Assembly (NCBI RefSeq): GCF_013285385.1
Contig: NZ_CP054212.1
Location: 1,488,001-1,552,000, forward strand
Length of the DNA: 64,000 bases
Source of the DNA: Paramixta manurensis
GTDB lineage: Bacteria; Pseudomonadota; Gammaproteobacteria; Enterobacterales; Enterobacteriaceae
Direction: 5' to 3'
The notes beneath the pieces were generated by a model. That model saw only the letters and a list, made by a program, of their open reading frames with translations. It had not been told where the DNA came from and ran no database searches. Below, one piece after another: positions 52,116-61,141 of the stretch (the stretch's first letter is position 1; the number at the start of each line of letters is the position of its first letter). The translations under genes were made by a program, and so were the position numbers.

Positions 52116-53162
52116 TTAGGCTCCCGTATGGCGAAAATGAACGTCGCTAACAGAACGTAAACGTTCCGCTGCCTGTTCCGCAGTTAAATCACGCTGGGTT
52201 TCGGCCAGCATTTCATAGCCCACCATAAATTTACGCACGGTTGCTGAACGTAGCAGTGGTGGATAAAAGTGCGCATGTAGCTGCCAGTGGGCATTGTCTT
52301 CACCATTAAATGGCGCGCCATGCCAACCCATCGAATAGGGGAAGGAACAGTTAAATAAATTGTCATAGCGGCTGGTCAGTTTTTTCAGCGCCAGCGCCAG
52401 GTCCTTACGTTGACTGCCATTCAGATCGACCAGGCGTTGAACCGGCGCTTTTGGCAACAGCAGCGTTTCAAACGGCCAGGCTGCCCACCACGGTACCACC
52501 GCCAGCCAGTGCTCGGTGTCTACTACGGTACGGCTACCATCGGCTAATTCTCGTGCACAGTAATCCACCAGCATCGGTGAACCCTGTTTGGCGTACCAGT
52601 CACGCTGCAGGGTATCCTCCCGGCTGGCTTCATTAGGCAAAAAGCTATTGGCCCAGACTTGACCGTGTGGGTGTGGATTGGAGCAGCCCATTGCTGCGCC
52701 TTTATTTTCAAACACTTGTACCCATGGGTAGTTTTGGCCTAATTCGGCGGTTTGTTGTTGCCAGGTTCGCACCACTTCTTCCAACGCCTCAAGTGACAAT
52801 TCCGGCAGCGTTTTACTGTGATCGGGTGAAAAGCAGATCACCCGACTGGTGCCGCGTGCGCTTTCACAGCGCATCAGCAGATCGCCGCTTTGCGGCGCTT
52901 CGGGCGTGTCGGTCATCAACGCGGCAAAATCGTTAGTGAAGACATAAGTGCCGGTATAATCAGGATTTTTATCGCCAGTGACGCGGGTGTTCCCGGGGCA
53001 TAAAAAACAATCGGGATCGTGGGTAGGTAAGGTTTCCGTCGAGGTTGCCTCCTGTGCCCCTTGCCACGGACGCTTGGCGCGATGTGGGGAAACCAAGACC
53101 CACTGATCGGATAACGGGTTATAGCGGCGATGCGGATGATCGACCGGATTAAATTTTTCCAT
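52116..53162 (-). CDS. galT: Galactose-1-phosphate uridylyltransferase
   Basis: Exchanges UMP between UDP-glucose and galactose-1-phosphate. The ATG at 53162 gives 348 residues, the E. coli length; an upstream in-frame start at 53216 is not supported. Metal cysteines are in DCFLCPG and the nucleophile His is in NPHPHGQVW. It is the first gene of the operon here, because galE is absent, and lies just after the GalR operator. Confidence 0.96.
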   Translation of the reverse strand: MEKFNPVDHPHRRYNPLSDQWVLVSPHRAKRPWQGAQEATSTETLPTHDPDCFLCPGNTRVTGDKNPDYTGTYVFTNDFAALMTDTPEAPQSGDLLMRCESARGTSRVICFSPDHSKTLPELSLEALEEVVRTWQQQTAELGQNYPWVQVFENKGAAMGCSNPHPHGQVWANSFLPNEASREDTLQRDWYAKQGSPMLVDYCARELADGSRTVVDTEHWLAVVPWWAAWPFETLLLPKAPVQRLVDLNGSQRKDLALALKKLTSRYDNLFNCSFPYSMGWHGAPFNGEDNAHWQLHAHFYPPLLRSATVRKFMVGYEMLAETQRDLTAEQAAERLRSVSDVHFRHTGA

Positions 53163-53250
53163 GTTATATCCTGGTAACTGACTACAGCGAAAAGCGCTTC
53201 TTAAAAAGTAGCACATTGCTTAAGAGGAAATCGTGATCGAGTCTGTATAA

Positions 53251-53266
53251 ATGGAATCGTTTACAC
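53251..53266. promoter_or_regulatory. GalR/GalS operator upstream of galT
   Basis: On the minus strand GTGTAAACGATTCCAT equals the E. coli external gal operator in 15 of 16 bases as I recall it. It lies 89 bp before the galT ATG, and a TATACA sequence (possible -10) follows directly. It marks this as the operon promoter. Confidence 0.85.
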
Positions 53267-53303
53267 AAGACGAATATTCTCACTTATCAGTAAAAGTCGC
53301 TAT

Positions 53304-53328
53304 GCCTGTGCAGAGGGATAGCACAGGC
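53304..53328 (-). terminator. Hairpin between the isochorismatase-like gene and the gal promoter
   Basis: GCCTGTGC / GCACAGGC form an 8-bp stem with a 9-base loop. On the minus strand it lies 33 bp after the stop of the upstream gene and is followed by a weak CTTTTA tract. It probably separates that transcript from gal. Confidence 0.6.
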
Positions 53329-53360
53329 AGGTAATAAAATGGTAGCGGTTACATTAAGGG

Positions 53361-53933
53361 TTAGCGATTCATCCATTGACGGGTAGAGGAGATGTCCGCA
53401 ATACGCTGTAGGGTCTGCATACTTTGCTGGTGGATGAGATCATTTTCTGCGGCGCACAAATCCTCCAGGACCGTCACCTGCAGACCGCGATCGTGCGCCT
53501 CCCGTACAGTACTTTCAATGGTTAACCCGGAACTCACACCGCCGATAAGCAGATGATGGCGTTGATGTTGCTGTAACCAGCCTAACAAATTGTTACCAGC
53601 GAAGCCGCTCAAACCCTGATGATAAAACTGCGTATCGGTCGATTGCACCTCAAGGCCATCCAGCCAATGGCAGCCGGTCGTGCTGCGACGTAGCGCGCCG
53701 ATCAGTTTGAGCTGAGCGAACAGGGGAGAACCGGCGGGTAAATCCTGATAATCATCGTCAAATCCAACCCGGCTCCAGATTATCGGGATTTTGCGCACTC
53801 GCGCGTAAGCGGCGGTGACATTCACTTTTTCGATAATGTTACGCGCAACCACCTGCTGATGGCTGTAATTAGCGCGTCCCTTGCCGCCGGCAAGGTCTTC
53901 AATCAAATTTAATAGTACTAGCGCAGCGGGCAT
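53361..53933 (-). CDS. Isochorismatase-fold cysteine hydrolase family protein, catalytic residues not conserved
   Basis: A 190-residue protein with the isochorismatase-like fold: N-terminal strand AALVLLNLIED, middle segment LSGFAGNNLLGWL, and C-terminal GGVSSGLTIESTVREAHDRG and VTVLEDLCAA. By eye alignment the family triad Asp-Lys-Cys is replaced by Asn9, His105 and Thr138. Some isochorismatases also lack the Cys, but loss of the Asp and Lys as well suggests a non-hydrolytic role. It occupies the place of galE between galT and modF. I do not recognise a specific function. Confidence 0.7.
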   Translation of the reverse strand: MPAALVLLNLIEDLAGGKGRANYSHQQVVARNIIEKVNVTAAYARVRKIPIIWSRVGFDDDYQDLPAGSPLFAQLKLIGALRRSTTGCHWLDGLEVQSTDTQFYHQGLSGFAGNNLLGWLQQHQRHHLLIGGVSSGLTIESTVREAHDRGLQVTVLEDLCAAENDLIHQQSMQTLQRIADISSTRQWMNR

Positions 53934-54029
53934 AGCGTCTCCGAAACTCTTTTCTTCACGCTAATGATAAAAAAACCGGTGTGATGTGCTGTCCGTAAAT
54001 GTTGCGGGATGTGTGGAAGTATTGAACCC

Positions 54030-54045
54030 GCCCGCCAATGCGGGC
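54030..54045 (-). terminator. Small GC hairpin after modF
   Basis: GCCCGC-CAAT-GCGGGC, 14 bp beyond the modF stop, without a T-run. It may attenuate read-through or stabilise the 3' end. Confidence 0.35.
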
Positions 54046-54058
54046 AGGGCACAAAGCA

Positions 54059-55537
54059 TTACGCCTCGCTTAGCGTCTGTTGCTGATAGCGATAAATGTC
54101 GCCGTCCGGGACGAAGGTTAAACGGTGAGTAATGCAACGTGGCGCGTCTTCGGCATGGTGTGAAACAAACAGCAATTGGGTGCGTCCTTCCCCAATCAGC
54201 ACATCAATAAAACGGCGCACCAGTTGGCGATTAATGGGATCAAGGCCTTGTAGCGGTTCGTCAAGGATCAGCAACGTGGGGTGTTTCACCAATGCACGCG
54301 CGATCAGTACTAACCGTTGTTGGCCCCATGATAAGCTCTGGAACGGTGCGTCGGCGCTTTGGCGGTCAATACCGAGCCGCGCCAGCCATTGATTCGCCAG
54401 TGTCACTTGCCGATCGGATACCGCCTGATAAATGCCGATTGAGTCGAAATAGCCGGAAAGGATCACGTTACGGACGCTGATACTGACGCGATAATCAAGG
54501 TGTAGGCTACTGCTGACATAACCGATATGTTGCTTAATGTCCCAAATGGTTTCTCCGCTGCCACGTCGGATGCCAAACAGGGTTAAATCATTGCTGTAGC
54601 CCTGCGGGTGATCGCCGGTGATAAGGCTTAACAGGGTTGACTTTCCGGCACCGTTCGGGCCGACAATTTGCCAGTGCTGGCCGGGTTTAACTTCCCAGCT
54701 TAGCCGGTGCAGGATCGGGCGATCGTTGTACGACACCACGCCATCTTTGAGAATAATACGCGAGGCGCCTTCCGGCAGTTGAGGCAATTGCGCCTGATTA
54801 TCGGCTTCCGGCAACGCCATTCCGGCCAGCCGTTCGCTGTGGGCTAGCTGGGCCACCAACGCCTCGGCTAAAATGGCTGCCCGCTCGCCGACATGGGTTA
54901 GCGTGCATTCTGCCAGCACTCCAACCTTTTCGACAAATTCCGGAATTTCATCAAAGCGATTAAGCACTAACACTAAGGTGTAGCCGCGCTGATTAAGTTC
55001 GCCCAGTAGCGTTGCGAGGCTGGCGCGTGACTGAACATCCAACCCATCAAAGGGCTCGTCAAGGATTAGGAGATCGGGCTCAGGCATCAGCGCCTGACAG
55101 AGTAACGTTTTACGCGTTTCACCGGTAGAGAGATATTTAAAGCGGCGATCAAGCAGATGCGCAATGCCAAACTGCTCCGCCAGGTGACGGCAGCGGTCGG
55201 CATCTTGCACCTCATCCTGAATAATTTCTGCGGTAGTGCGACCGGTATCATCTTCTCCTTCGCTAAGCAGATCGGTGTTGTTGCGTTGCCATTCATCTGA
55301 CACCAACTTCTGCAACTGCTCGAAGGAGATGCGCGTAGGATGACGAAACTCACTCTGACGTTGGCCTTGCAGTTGTACCAGTTCACCGGCTAACGCACGG
55401 GCGAGAGAGGATTTGCCGCTGCCATTGGCGCCGACAAACGCCCAACTTTCGCCCCGCTTTACCACTAAGTCACTCAGGGTTAATACGCGAGTATCACTAA
55501 GACGAAACGTGCCTTGCGTAATTTGCAATACAGTCAT
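54059..55537 (-). CDS. modF: ABC-type ATP-binding protein ModF
   Basis: A 492-residue protein with two ABC ATPase domains. Walker A motifs are GANGSGKSS (about 37) and GPNGAGKSTLL (about 295). Signature motifs are LSTGETRK and LSWGQQR, with Walker B LLILDEPFDGLD and LLILDEPLQGLD. There are no membrane helices. It is closely similar to E. coli ModF, which lies next to modE and was linked to molybdate or photorepair genes. The precise role is unsettled. Confidence 0.94.
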   Translation of the reverse strand: MTVLQITQGTFRLSDTRVLTLSDLVVKRGESWAFVGANGSGKSSLARALAGELVQLQGQRQSEFRHPTRISFEQLQKLVSDEWQRNNTDLLSEGEDDTGRTTAEIIQDEVQDADRCRHLAEQFGIAHLLDRRFKYLSTGETRKTLLCQALMPEPDLLILDEPFDGLDVQSRASLATLLGELNQRGYTLVLVLNRFDEIPEFVEKVGVLAECTLTHVGERAAILAEALVAQLAHSERLAGMALPEADNQAQLPQLPEGASRIILKDGVVSYNDRPILHRLSWEVKPGQHWQIVGPNGAGKSTLLSLITGDHPQGYSNDLTLFGIRRGSGETIWDIKQHIGYVSSSLHLDYRVSISVRNVILSGYFDSIGIYQAVSDRQVTLANQWLARLGIDRQSADAPFQSLSWGQQRLVLIARALVKHPTLLILDEPLQGLDPINRQLVRRFIDVLIGEGRTQLLFVSHHAEDAPRCITHRLTFVPDGDIYRYQQQTLSEA

Positions 55538-55611
55538 TAGTTATTCCGTTTTTTGCATCGATAAACGTTTTTAACCACTGTCTGCACTGATGTCAAATGC
55601 CACCGTCAGTT

Positions 55612-56394
55612 TTAGAGGAGTGTCGCGATAATCACCTCGTCGGCATTAAAATATGCTGTTACCGTGGCGCCAGGTTGCAGTTTTTCCCGCTGGACTATCG
55701 GGTTAGGCAACGTTGCGCACAGCGTTTCGCCGCTTTCCAACGCCATCAACACCTCACTCTGCCGCTCGCCGGTTTCAATCTGGCTCACCACGCACGGCAA
55801 CTGGTTATCTGCGGTGCTGATTCCGCTGGTTACGCCAACCCACGGCGCTTTAATCAGCACTAAAACTTCTTTACCGGCGTCTAAATGTAAGCGTTCAGCG
55901 CTTTGCTCAGTTAACGCGACTTTCAGCGTGGTGCGCTCATCGGCAAGAAGGATATCGACATGTTGTTGAACCTGAAGATTGTCACGTTGAATAACCGTAC
56001 CGAAAAGCTGATTGCGCGCGCTGGTTTGTAACGAAAAACGTGCGATGGCGGCGAGTAAGCTGTCGAGCGGTAAACGGTCATCCTGTAACACATCGAATGC
56101 TTTTTGCTGAATTTGCTCCAACAATTGAAACAGTTGGATTAACCGCTCGCCGTAGCGCGTTACCTGCGCGCCGCCGCCGCCTTTCCCCCCGGTGGCCCGT
56201 TCCACCAGGGTACGATCAGCCAGTTGGTTCATTTCGTTAATTGCATCCCAGGCGCTTTTATAGCTGATACCGGCAAGTTTCGCGCCTTGGCTAATCGAGC
56301 CGGTATGCTGTACTTGTTGCAGCAAGGTAATGCGCCGGGGGTCGGCGAACAGCTTCTGTTGTAATTTAATAATTAGCGAAATATCGGCCTGCAT
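55612..56394 (-). CDS. modE: Molybdate-dependent transcriptional regulator ModE
   Basis: A 260-residue molybdate sensor (E. coli 262). The N-terminal winged helix (about 1–115) holds ISQGAKLAGISYKSAWDAINEMN and the Gly-rich turn of ATGGKGGGGAQVT. Two C-terminal Mop domains (about 125–260) bind molybdate, each with a TSARNQL or GVTSGIS type motif. It represses modABC, whose promoter region has a ModE box. In E. coli acrZ and modA are adjacent; here the tre genes intervene. Confidence 0.96.
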   Translation of the reverse strand: MQADISLIIKLQQKLFADPRRITLLQQVQHTGSISQGAKLAGISYKSAWDAINEMNQLADRTLVERATGGKGGGGAQVTRYGERLIQLFQLLEQIQQKAFDVLQDDRLPLDSLLAAIARFSLQTSARNQLFGTVIQRDNLQVQQHVDILLADERTTLKVALTEQSAERLHLDAGKEVLVLIKAPWVGVTSGISTADNQLPCVVSQIETGERQSEVLMALESGETLCATLPNPIVQREKLQPGATVTAYFNADEVIIATLL

Positions 56395-56449
56395 GATCGC
56401 TCCCGCGAGAATCCTTTTGGGGGGATTGTAGAAGAGCGGGGCAGATAAA

Positions 56450-58114
56450 TCACTCTTCTAACAGCCACCAGGCCGCTTCATAGGGTTTTAACGCCTGCTC
56501 ATTCATCGATTGATACACGTTGCCGTAGTTGCTATACAACAGACGCCATTTCGCTTTGTCATCAAGATAATCGGTGGTCAGCGGCAGAGGCGCGGCGCTC
56601 AGGTTGGCAATCACTAATAGCTTGCTGCCTTGCCAACTGCGCAGATAGCACCAGAGATGCGGGTGCTCAGCCGCTAAATCCTGATAATCGCCTGAGGTGA
56701 TCACCGGATGGATTTTGCGTAACGCGATCAGCCGCTGGTAGGTATACAACACCGATTGAGGGTCGGCCTGCGCGTGTTCAACATTTATCTGCCGGTAGTT
56801 ATCGGCAAGGTCAATCCAGCTATCGCCTTCGGTGAACCCCGCGTTGCGCCCAGTGCTCCACTGCATGGGCGTCCGTCCGTTATCGCGCGATTTTTGCCGC
56901 AAAACCGCCAGTAATGCCGCCTCATCCGCGCCTTGTGCCTGGCGGGCGGCAAACATATTCAGACTTTCCACATCGCGGTACTGCTGTATCTCGCTAAAGT
57001 GGGGATTGGTCATGCCAATCTCTTCGCCCTGATAAATGTAAGGCGTGCCTTGCATGCCGTGTAGTACCAGCGCCAGCATCTTGGCGGCCACGGTACGTAG
57101 TGGCCCATCATCGCCGAGGCGTGAAACAATGCGTGGTTGATCGTGGTTACACCAGAAGAGGGCGTTCCAGGCATGGCCGTGCATACCGCGCTGCCATTCA
57201 GAGAAAATACGCTTCAGTGCCACTAAATCCGGCGGTGCCTCGGTCCATTTTTCGCCGTTTGGATAGTCAATTTTCAGATGATGAAAATTGAAGGTCATCG
57301 ACAATTCTTGCCCATCCAGTCGCGCATAGCGCCGACAATGTTCAAGCCGGGTCGAAGACATTTCACCGACGGTCATTAACCCGCGCGGTTGAAACACCTC
57401 GCGACTCATTTCCTCAAGGAACGGATGAATATTCGGGCCATCGGTATAGAATCGGCGTCCATCGCCTTGGTCATCGTCGGGAAAGTCCGGGTGTTTGGAA
57501 ACCAAATTAATCACGTCGAGACGTAAACCATCGACGCCTTTATCGGCCCAAAAATGACAAACCTTTTTCAGCTCCTCGCGGACGCGTGGATTTTCCCAAT
57601 TGAGATCGGCTTGTTGCGGCGCGAACGAGTGCAGATAATATTGCCCGCTGGCGGGATGCCACTGCCATGCCGAGCCGCCGAATTTTGAGTGCCAGTTATT
57701 GGGCGGCCCGCCGTTGACCGCATCACGCCAGAGATAAAAGTCGCGATACGGGCTCTGAGGTGCTTCGGCAGCTTTAAACCACGCATGTTCGGTGGACGTG
57801 TGGTTAAACACCATATCCATCACGATGCGAATATTGCGCTGATGCGCGGCGGCGACCAACTGTTCGAAGTCTTCAAGCGTGCCGAAGGTGGGATCAATGG
57901 CGCAATAATCGGCAACGTCATAGCCATTGTCCACCTGCGGAGAGAGATACACCGGCGTCAGCCAAATGGCGCTGACACCCAGCCAGTGTAAATAGTCGAG
58001 CCGTTGGATGATGCCCTGTAGGTCGCCAACCCCATTCCCGCTACTGTCTTGAAAACTACGCGGATAAATCTGGTAGATGACACCGTTTTGCCACCAGGGC
58101 GTAAGCGCATTCAT
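56450..58114 (-). CDS. treC: Alpha,alpha-phosphotrehalase TreC
   Basis: GH13 enzyme that splits trehalose-6-phosphate into glucose and glucose-6-phosphate. It has 554 residues (E. coli 551) and is close to E. coli TreC along its whole length. The nucleophile Asp is in VDGLRLDVINLV, the acid Glu in LMTVGEMSS, and the third carboxylate in FWCNHDQPRIV. It is downstream of treB, 39 bp apart, and 55 bp upstream of modE on the same strand. Confidence 0.95.
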   Translation of the reverse strand: MNALTPWWQNGVIYQIYPRSFQDSSGNGVGDLQGIIQRLDYLHWLGVSAIWLTPVYLSPQVDNGYDVADYCAIDPTFGTLEDFEQLVAAAHQRNIRIVMDMVFNHTSTEHAWFKAAEAPQSPYRDFYLWRDAVNGGPPNNWHSKFGGSAWQWHPASGQYYLHSFAPQQADLNWENPRVREELKKVCHFWADKGVDGLRLDVINLVSKHPDFPDDDQGDGRRFYTDGPNIHPFLEEMSREVFQPRGLMTVGEMSSTRLEHCRRYARLDGQELSMTFNFHHLKIDYPNGEKWTEAPPDLVALKRIFSEWQRGMHGHAWNALFWCNHDQPRIVSRLGDDGPLRTVAAKMLALVLHGMQGTPYIYQGEEIGMTNPHFSEIQQYRDVESLNMFAARQAQGADEAALLAVLRQKSRDNGRTPMQWSTGRNAGFTEGDSWIDLADNYRQINVEHAQADPQSVLYTYQRLIALRKIHPVITSGDYQDLAAEHPHLWCYLRSWQGSKLLVIANLSAAPLPLTTDYLDDKAKWRLLYSNYGNVYQSMNEQALKPYEAAWWLLEE

Positions 58115-58153
58115 AACTGTTTCCTGTGGTGATGAGTAGAACCGGTCAGCAAC

Positions 58154-59572
58154 TTAAATCACTGGCAGCGCATTCAGACGCGTTTTACGTTTATAGACCG
58201 CGACGGTGAGTACCAGCGGTACCACGATAGCCACCAGCATCGCGAGGCTATAAATCTGCCAATAATGCGGCTGGATAGAGAGAATGCCGGGTAAACCGCC
58301 AACGCCGATACCGTTTGCCAGTACCCCGAATGAGCCGCAAATTAAGCCTGCGCAGGCGGAACCAATCATGGCGCACAGCATCGGGAAACGATATTTCAGG
58401 TTGATGCCGTACATCGCCGGTTCGGTAACGCCAAGAAAGGCGGAAATGGCGGCCGGTACCGAAATTTCGCGTTCATTGGCTTTACGGCTGATCAAAATGA
58501 TCCCTAATACCGATGAGGCCTGCGCAATATTGGAAAGGGCGATAATCGGCCAGACCGGCGTGCCGCCAAGGTTTTGGATCAGTTGGAGATCAATCGCCAA
58601 CGTGGTTTGGTGCACGCCAGTAATCACTAACGGCGCATACAAGAAGCCAAATAGCGCGGCGCCAATCGGCGCGAAGCTACCGGTCATTAAGCCTTTTACC
58701 GCCCAGGCAACGCCATCGCCAATCATTCGGCCAAAGGGCCCAATGACGGTGTGGGCGAGGAATACCGCCAGAATCAACGACACCACCGGTACGACGACCA
58801 TATACAAATAATCCGGCACCCAGCGTTTGAGACGTAACTCAATAAAGGCCAGCGTCATGCCTGCCAGCAGTGAGGGGATCACCTGTGCCTGATAGCCGAC
58901 TTTCTCAATGGTGAACAGACCAAAATTCCAGACGTCGGGCACCTGTTGCCCCAATAAATACGAATTCATTAATTGCGGTGAAACTAGGGTGATACCTAAC
59001 ACAATGCCGAGCGCGGGGGTTCCGCCCATCTTTTTCACTGTTGACCAACAGATACCGACCGGCAGATAGAAGAAAATGGCTTCGCCAATTAGCCACAGAA
59101 AGTCATACAGGGTTTGCCAGAAGGGATGCCCTTTGGTGAGCGGCTGATCGCCAAACAGCGGAACATCACCAATCACATTGCGAAAGCCGAGGATTAGCCC
59201 GCCGCTAATCAGTACCGGTAATAGGGGAAAAAAGATCTCGGCGAAATGGGAGATCAATATTTCATGCCAACTCATATTTTGGCGTGCGGCGCGTTTAGCG
59301 CTCTCTTTATCACTGCCATCAAGTCTGGCTCGCTGTAAGAGCAACTGATACCAGTCACCGACATCAGTGCCAATCACCACCTGGAATTGCCCGGCATTAG
59401 TGAAACTGCCTTTGACCATTGGGAGTTCATCAATGGCTTTTGGAGCGGCGATTGCCGGGTTATGCAGTACAAAGCGTAATCGGGTAATGCAATGCGTCAC
59501 GGTAGCGATATTGTCCTTACCGCCTACCAGATCGATCAGACGATCGATGTCCTGCGGATTGCTTTTTTTCAT
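58154..59572 (-). CDS. treB: PTS trehalose-specific EIIBC component
   Basis: Imports trehalose and phosphorylates it to trehalose-6-phosphate. It has 472 residues (E. coli 473). The EIIB domain (about 1–85) has the phosphocysteine in VTHCITRLRF (Cys28). The EIIC domain contains about ten membrane helices. A EIIA domain is not present; EIIA-Glc does this in E. coli. The start lies close to the treB promoter, operator and CRP site. Confidence 0.95.
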   Translation of the reverse strand: MKKSNPQDIDRLIDLVGGKDNIATVTHCITRLRFVLHNPAIAAPKAIDELPMVKGSFTNAGQFQVVIGTDVGDWYQLLLQRARLDGSDKESAKRAARQNMSWHEILISHFAEIFFPLLPVLISGGLILGFRNVIGDVPLFGDQPLTKGHPFWQTLYDFLWLIGEAIFFYLPVGICWSTVKKMGGTPALGIVLGITLVSPQLMNSYLLGQQVPDVWNFGLFTIEKVGYQAQVIPSLLAGMTLAFIELRLKRWVPDYLYMVVVPVVSLILAVFLAHTVIGPFGRMIGDGVAWAVKGLMTGSFAPIGAALFGFLYAPLVITGVHQTTLAIDLQLIQNLGGTPVWPIIALSNIAQASSVLGIILISRKANEREISVPAAISAFLGVTEPAMYGINLKYRFPMLCAMIGSACAGLICGSFGVLANGIGVGGLPGILSIQPHYWQIYSLAMLVAIVVPLVLTVAVYKRKTRLNALPVI

Positions 59573-59623
59573 TCCAGGCCTGCCAGATTGTCGGGGTAAA
59601 TGGGAACAACCAAATTCGCCAGA

Positions 59624-59651
59624 AAAATAGCCTGCGCCGGTTTTTTGTTAA
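59624..59651 (-). promoter_or_regulatory. Candidate treB promoter
   Basis: On the minus strand TTAACA (59646–59651, 5 of 6 to consensus) and TATTTT (59624–59629, 4 of 6) are 16 bases apart, and transcription would begin near 59617. Confidence 0.55.
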
Positions 59652-59653
59652 AC

Positions 59654-59667
59654 TGGGAACGTTCCCA
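59654..59667. promoter_or_regulatory. TreR operator in the treB–treR gap
   Basis: TGGGAACGTTCCCA is a perfect 14-bp palindrome of the LacI-family type, consistent with the known TreR operator core. It lies directly before the proposed treB -35 box. Confidence 0.8.
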
Positions 59668-59669
59668 TT

Positions 59670-59685
59670 TTCGACAAAGATCACA
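59670..59685. promoter_or_regulatory. Candidate CRP site for treB
   Basis: TTCGA-N6-TCACA matches 8 of 10 conserved CRP bases. Its centre is about 60–61 bases before the predicted treB start, a usual class I activation distance. treB of E. coli is CRP-dependent. Confidence 0.5.
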
Positions 59686-59795
59686 ATATTTCGTTCGTCG
59701 CGCGGTTAATTCGTGCTTCTGGTCACGCGCTATCGCTTCAATGGTAAACTAGCGCTATTCACAGGACGGAGCGCGGTCAACCGGGTACGCCATTC

Positions 59796-60749
59796 ATGTC
59801 ATCTTCTTCACGTTTAACCATTAAAGACATTGCACGCCTGAGCGGCGTTGGGAAATCGACGGTTTCCCGGGTATTAAATAATGAGGGTAAAGTGAGCCAG
59901 CAAACCCGCGAGAGAGTAGAGGCGGTGATTCGCGAACAGGGCTTTATCCCCTCTAAATCGGCGCAGGCGATGCGTGGTCAGAGCGACAAAATCATTGGGA
60001 TTATTGTTTCACGCCTTGATTCACCTTCGGAAAATCAGTCGGTACGCGCAATTTTGCCGCTGCTGTATGAGCAGGGATATGACTCGATTTTGATGGAGAG
60101 TTTGTTAAGGCCTGAGTTGGTGGCTGAACATTTACGCGTGCTGCGCCAGCGCAATGTTGACGGCATTATCCTGTTTGGCTTTACCGGGCTGCGACGCGAA
60201 GTCCTGAGTGAGTGGCAGGAAAAAATGGTGGTAATGGTGCGGGAGTATCCAGGTCTCTCTTCGGTTTGTTATGACGATGCTGGCGCGGTGAATCTATTGA
60301 TGGCGCGTTTGTCGCAACAAGGCAGCGGGCAAATTGGCTATATTGGCGTGGCGCAAAATGATGAAACGACCGGCCGCCTGCGCTATCAAGCCTACCTTGA
60401 TGCCTGCCAACGCTTAGCCATCGCGCCTCAGGCGGCATTGGGCGATTTAAGTTATCAAAGCGGTTTCAGCTTGGCCGAGCAAGTGATCACGCCGGAGACG
60501 CAAGCGGTGATTTGCGCTTCTGACACCATTGCGCTCGGCGCGATGAAGTATCTACAACAGCAAGCACTATCCGGGGTAAAAATTGGCAGTATCGGCCATA
60601 CGCCGCTGCTAAGCTTCCTGTTTCCCGCCACACTTTCAGTGGATTTGGGTTATGCGAATGCTGGCGCCGCCGCCGCGCGGCAATTGGTTGGGCTGTTAAA
60701 TGGCGAGGCCAATATTCGCCAACTTACCATCCCCTGCAAGCTGGACTAA
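59796..60749 (+). CDS. treR: Trehalose operon repressor TreR
   Basis: A 317-residue LacI-family regulator (E. coli 315). The N-terminal HTH reads RLTIKDIARLSGVGKSTVSRVLNN, identical to E. coli TreR across this stretch. The periplasmic-binding-like domain senses trehalose-6-phosphate. In E. coli treR is upstream of treBC in the same direction. Here it is divergent from treBC, with one operator between them. Confidence 0.94.
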   Translation: MSSSSRLTIKDIARLSGVGKSTVSRVLNNEGKVSQQTRERVEAVIREQGFIPSKSAQAMRGQSDKIIGIIVSRLDSPSENQSVRAILPLLYEQGYDSILMESLLRPELVAEHLRVLRQRNVDGIILFGFTGLRREVLSEWQEKMVVMVREYPGLSSVCYDDAGAVNLLMARLSQQGSGQIGYIGVAQNDETTGRLRYQAYLDACQRLAIAPQAALGDLSYQSGFSLAEQVITPETQAVICASDTIALGAMKYLQQQALSGVKIGSIGHTPLLSFLFPATLSVDLGYANAGAAAARQLVGLLNGEANIRQLTIPCKLD

Positions 60750-60841
60750 CTGTGAAGAAAGGTAAAACGCACGAAAGGGCAGTGCACTTTTTTTCGCTGC
60801 CGTTACAATGGCTTTTTGGTACAGTTTTCAGATGAGGCACC

Positions 60842-60997
60842 ATGCTTGAGTTAATTGAAAGCCTGGCGGTTGCGATTATCATGGTTCCGGTGGTAATGGC
60901 GATTATTCTTGGCCTGATTTATGGATTGGGTGAAGTCTTTAACGTTATTTCCAAAATTGGTCATCGTGATGACCAGCCAGCGAAAAACCGCCAGTAA
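60842..60997 (+). CDS. acrZ: AcrAB-TolC efflux accessory protein AcrZ
   Basis: A 51-residue single-helix inner-membrane protein. The segment VPVVMAIILGLIYGLGEVFN is identical to E. coli AcrZ, which binds AcrB and alters substrate range. The C-terminal tail is short and polar. It lies just before modA, as in E. coli, with a 144-bp gap. Confidence 0.93.
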   Translation: MLELIESLAVAIIMVPVVMAIILGLIYGLGEVFNVISKIGHRDDQPAKNRQ

Positions 60998-61099
60998 GCA
61001 TTTCCCGCCGCCCGATGGTCTATCGGGCGCGTATTTTCTTGATCTCCCTCAACATTATTCGTTCTCTGCCGATAAAGCACATGACAGTTTTCGCCTGCG

Positions 61100-61123
61100 C
61101 GTTATAGTATGAAATATACAACG
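61100..61123. promoter_or_regulatory. ModE box upstream of modA
   Basis: The imperfect palindrome CGTTATA ... TATACAACG fits the E. coli modA operator pattern (CGTTATAT ... TACATAACG). It lies about 20–40 bp before the modA ATG, where a bound ModE would cover the promoter. Confidence 0.75.
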
Positions 61124-61141
61124 TTACCTCTGGAGATTGCT

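Noticed and set aside
59601..59614. Second TreR operator near the treB start
   Set aside because: Only the left half, TGGGAAC, matches; the right half does not form a palindrome.
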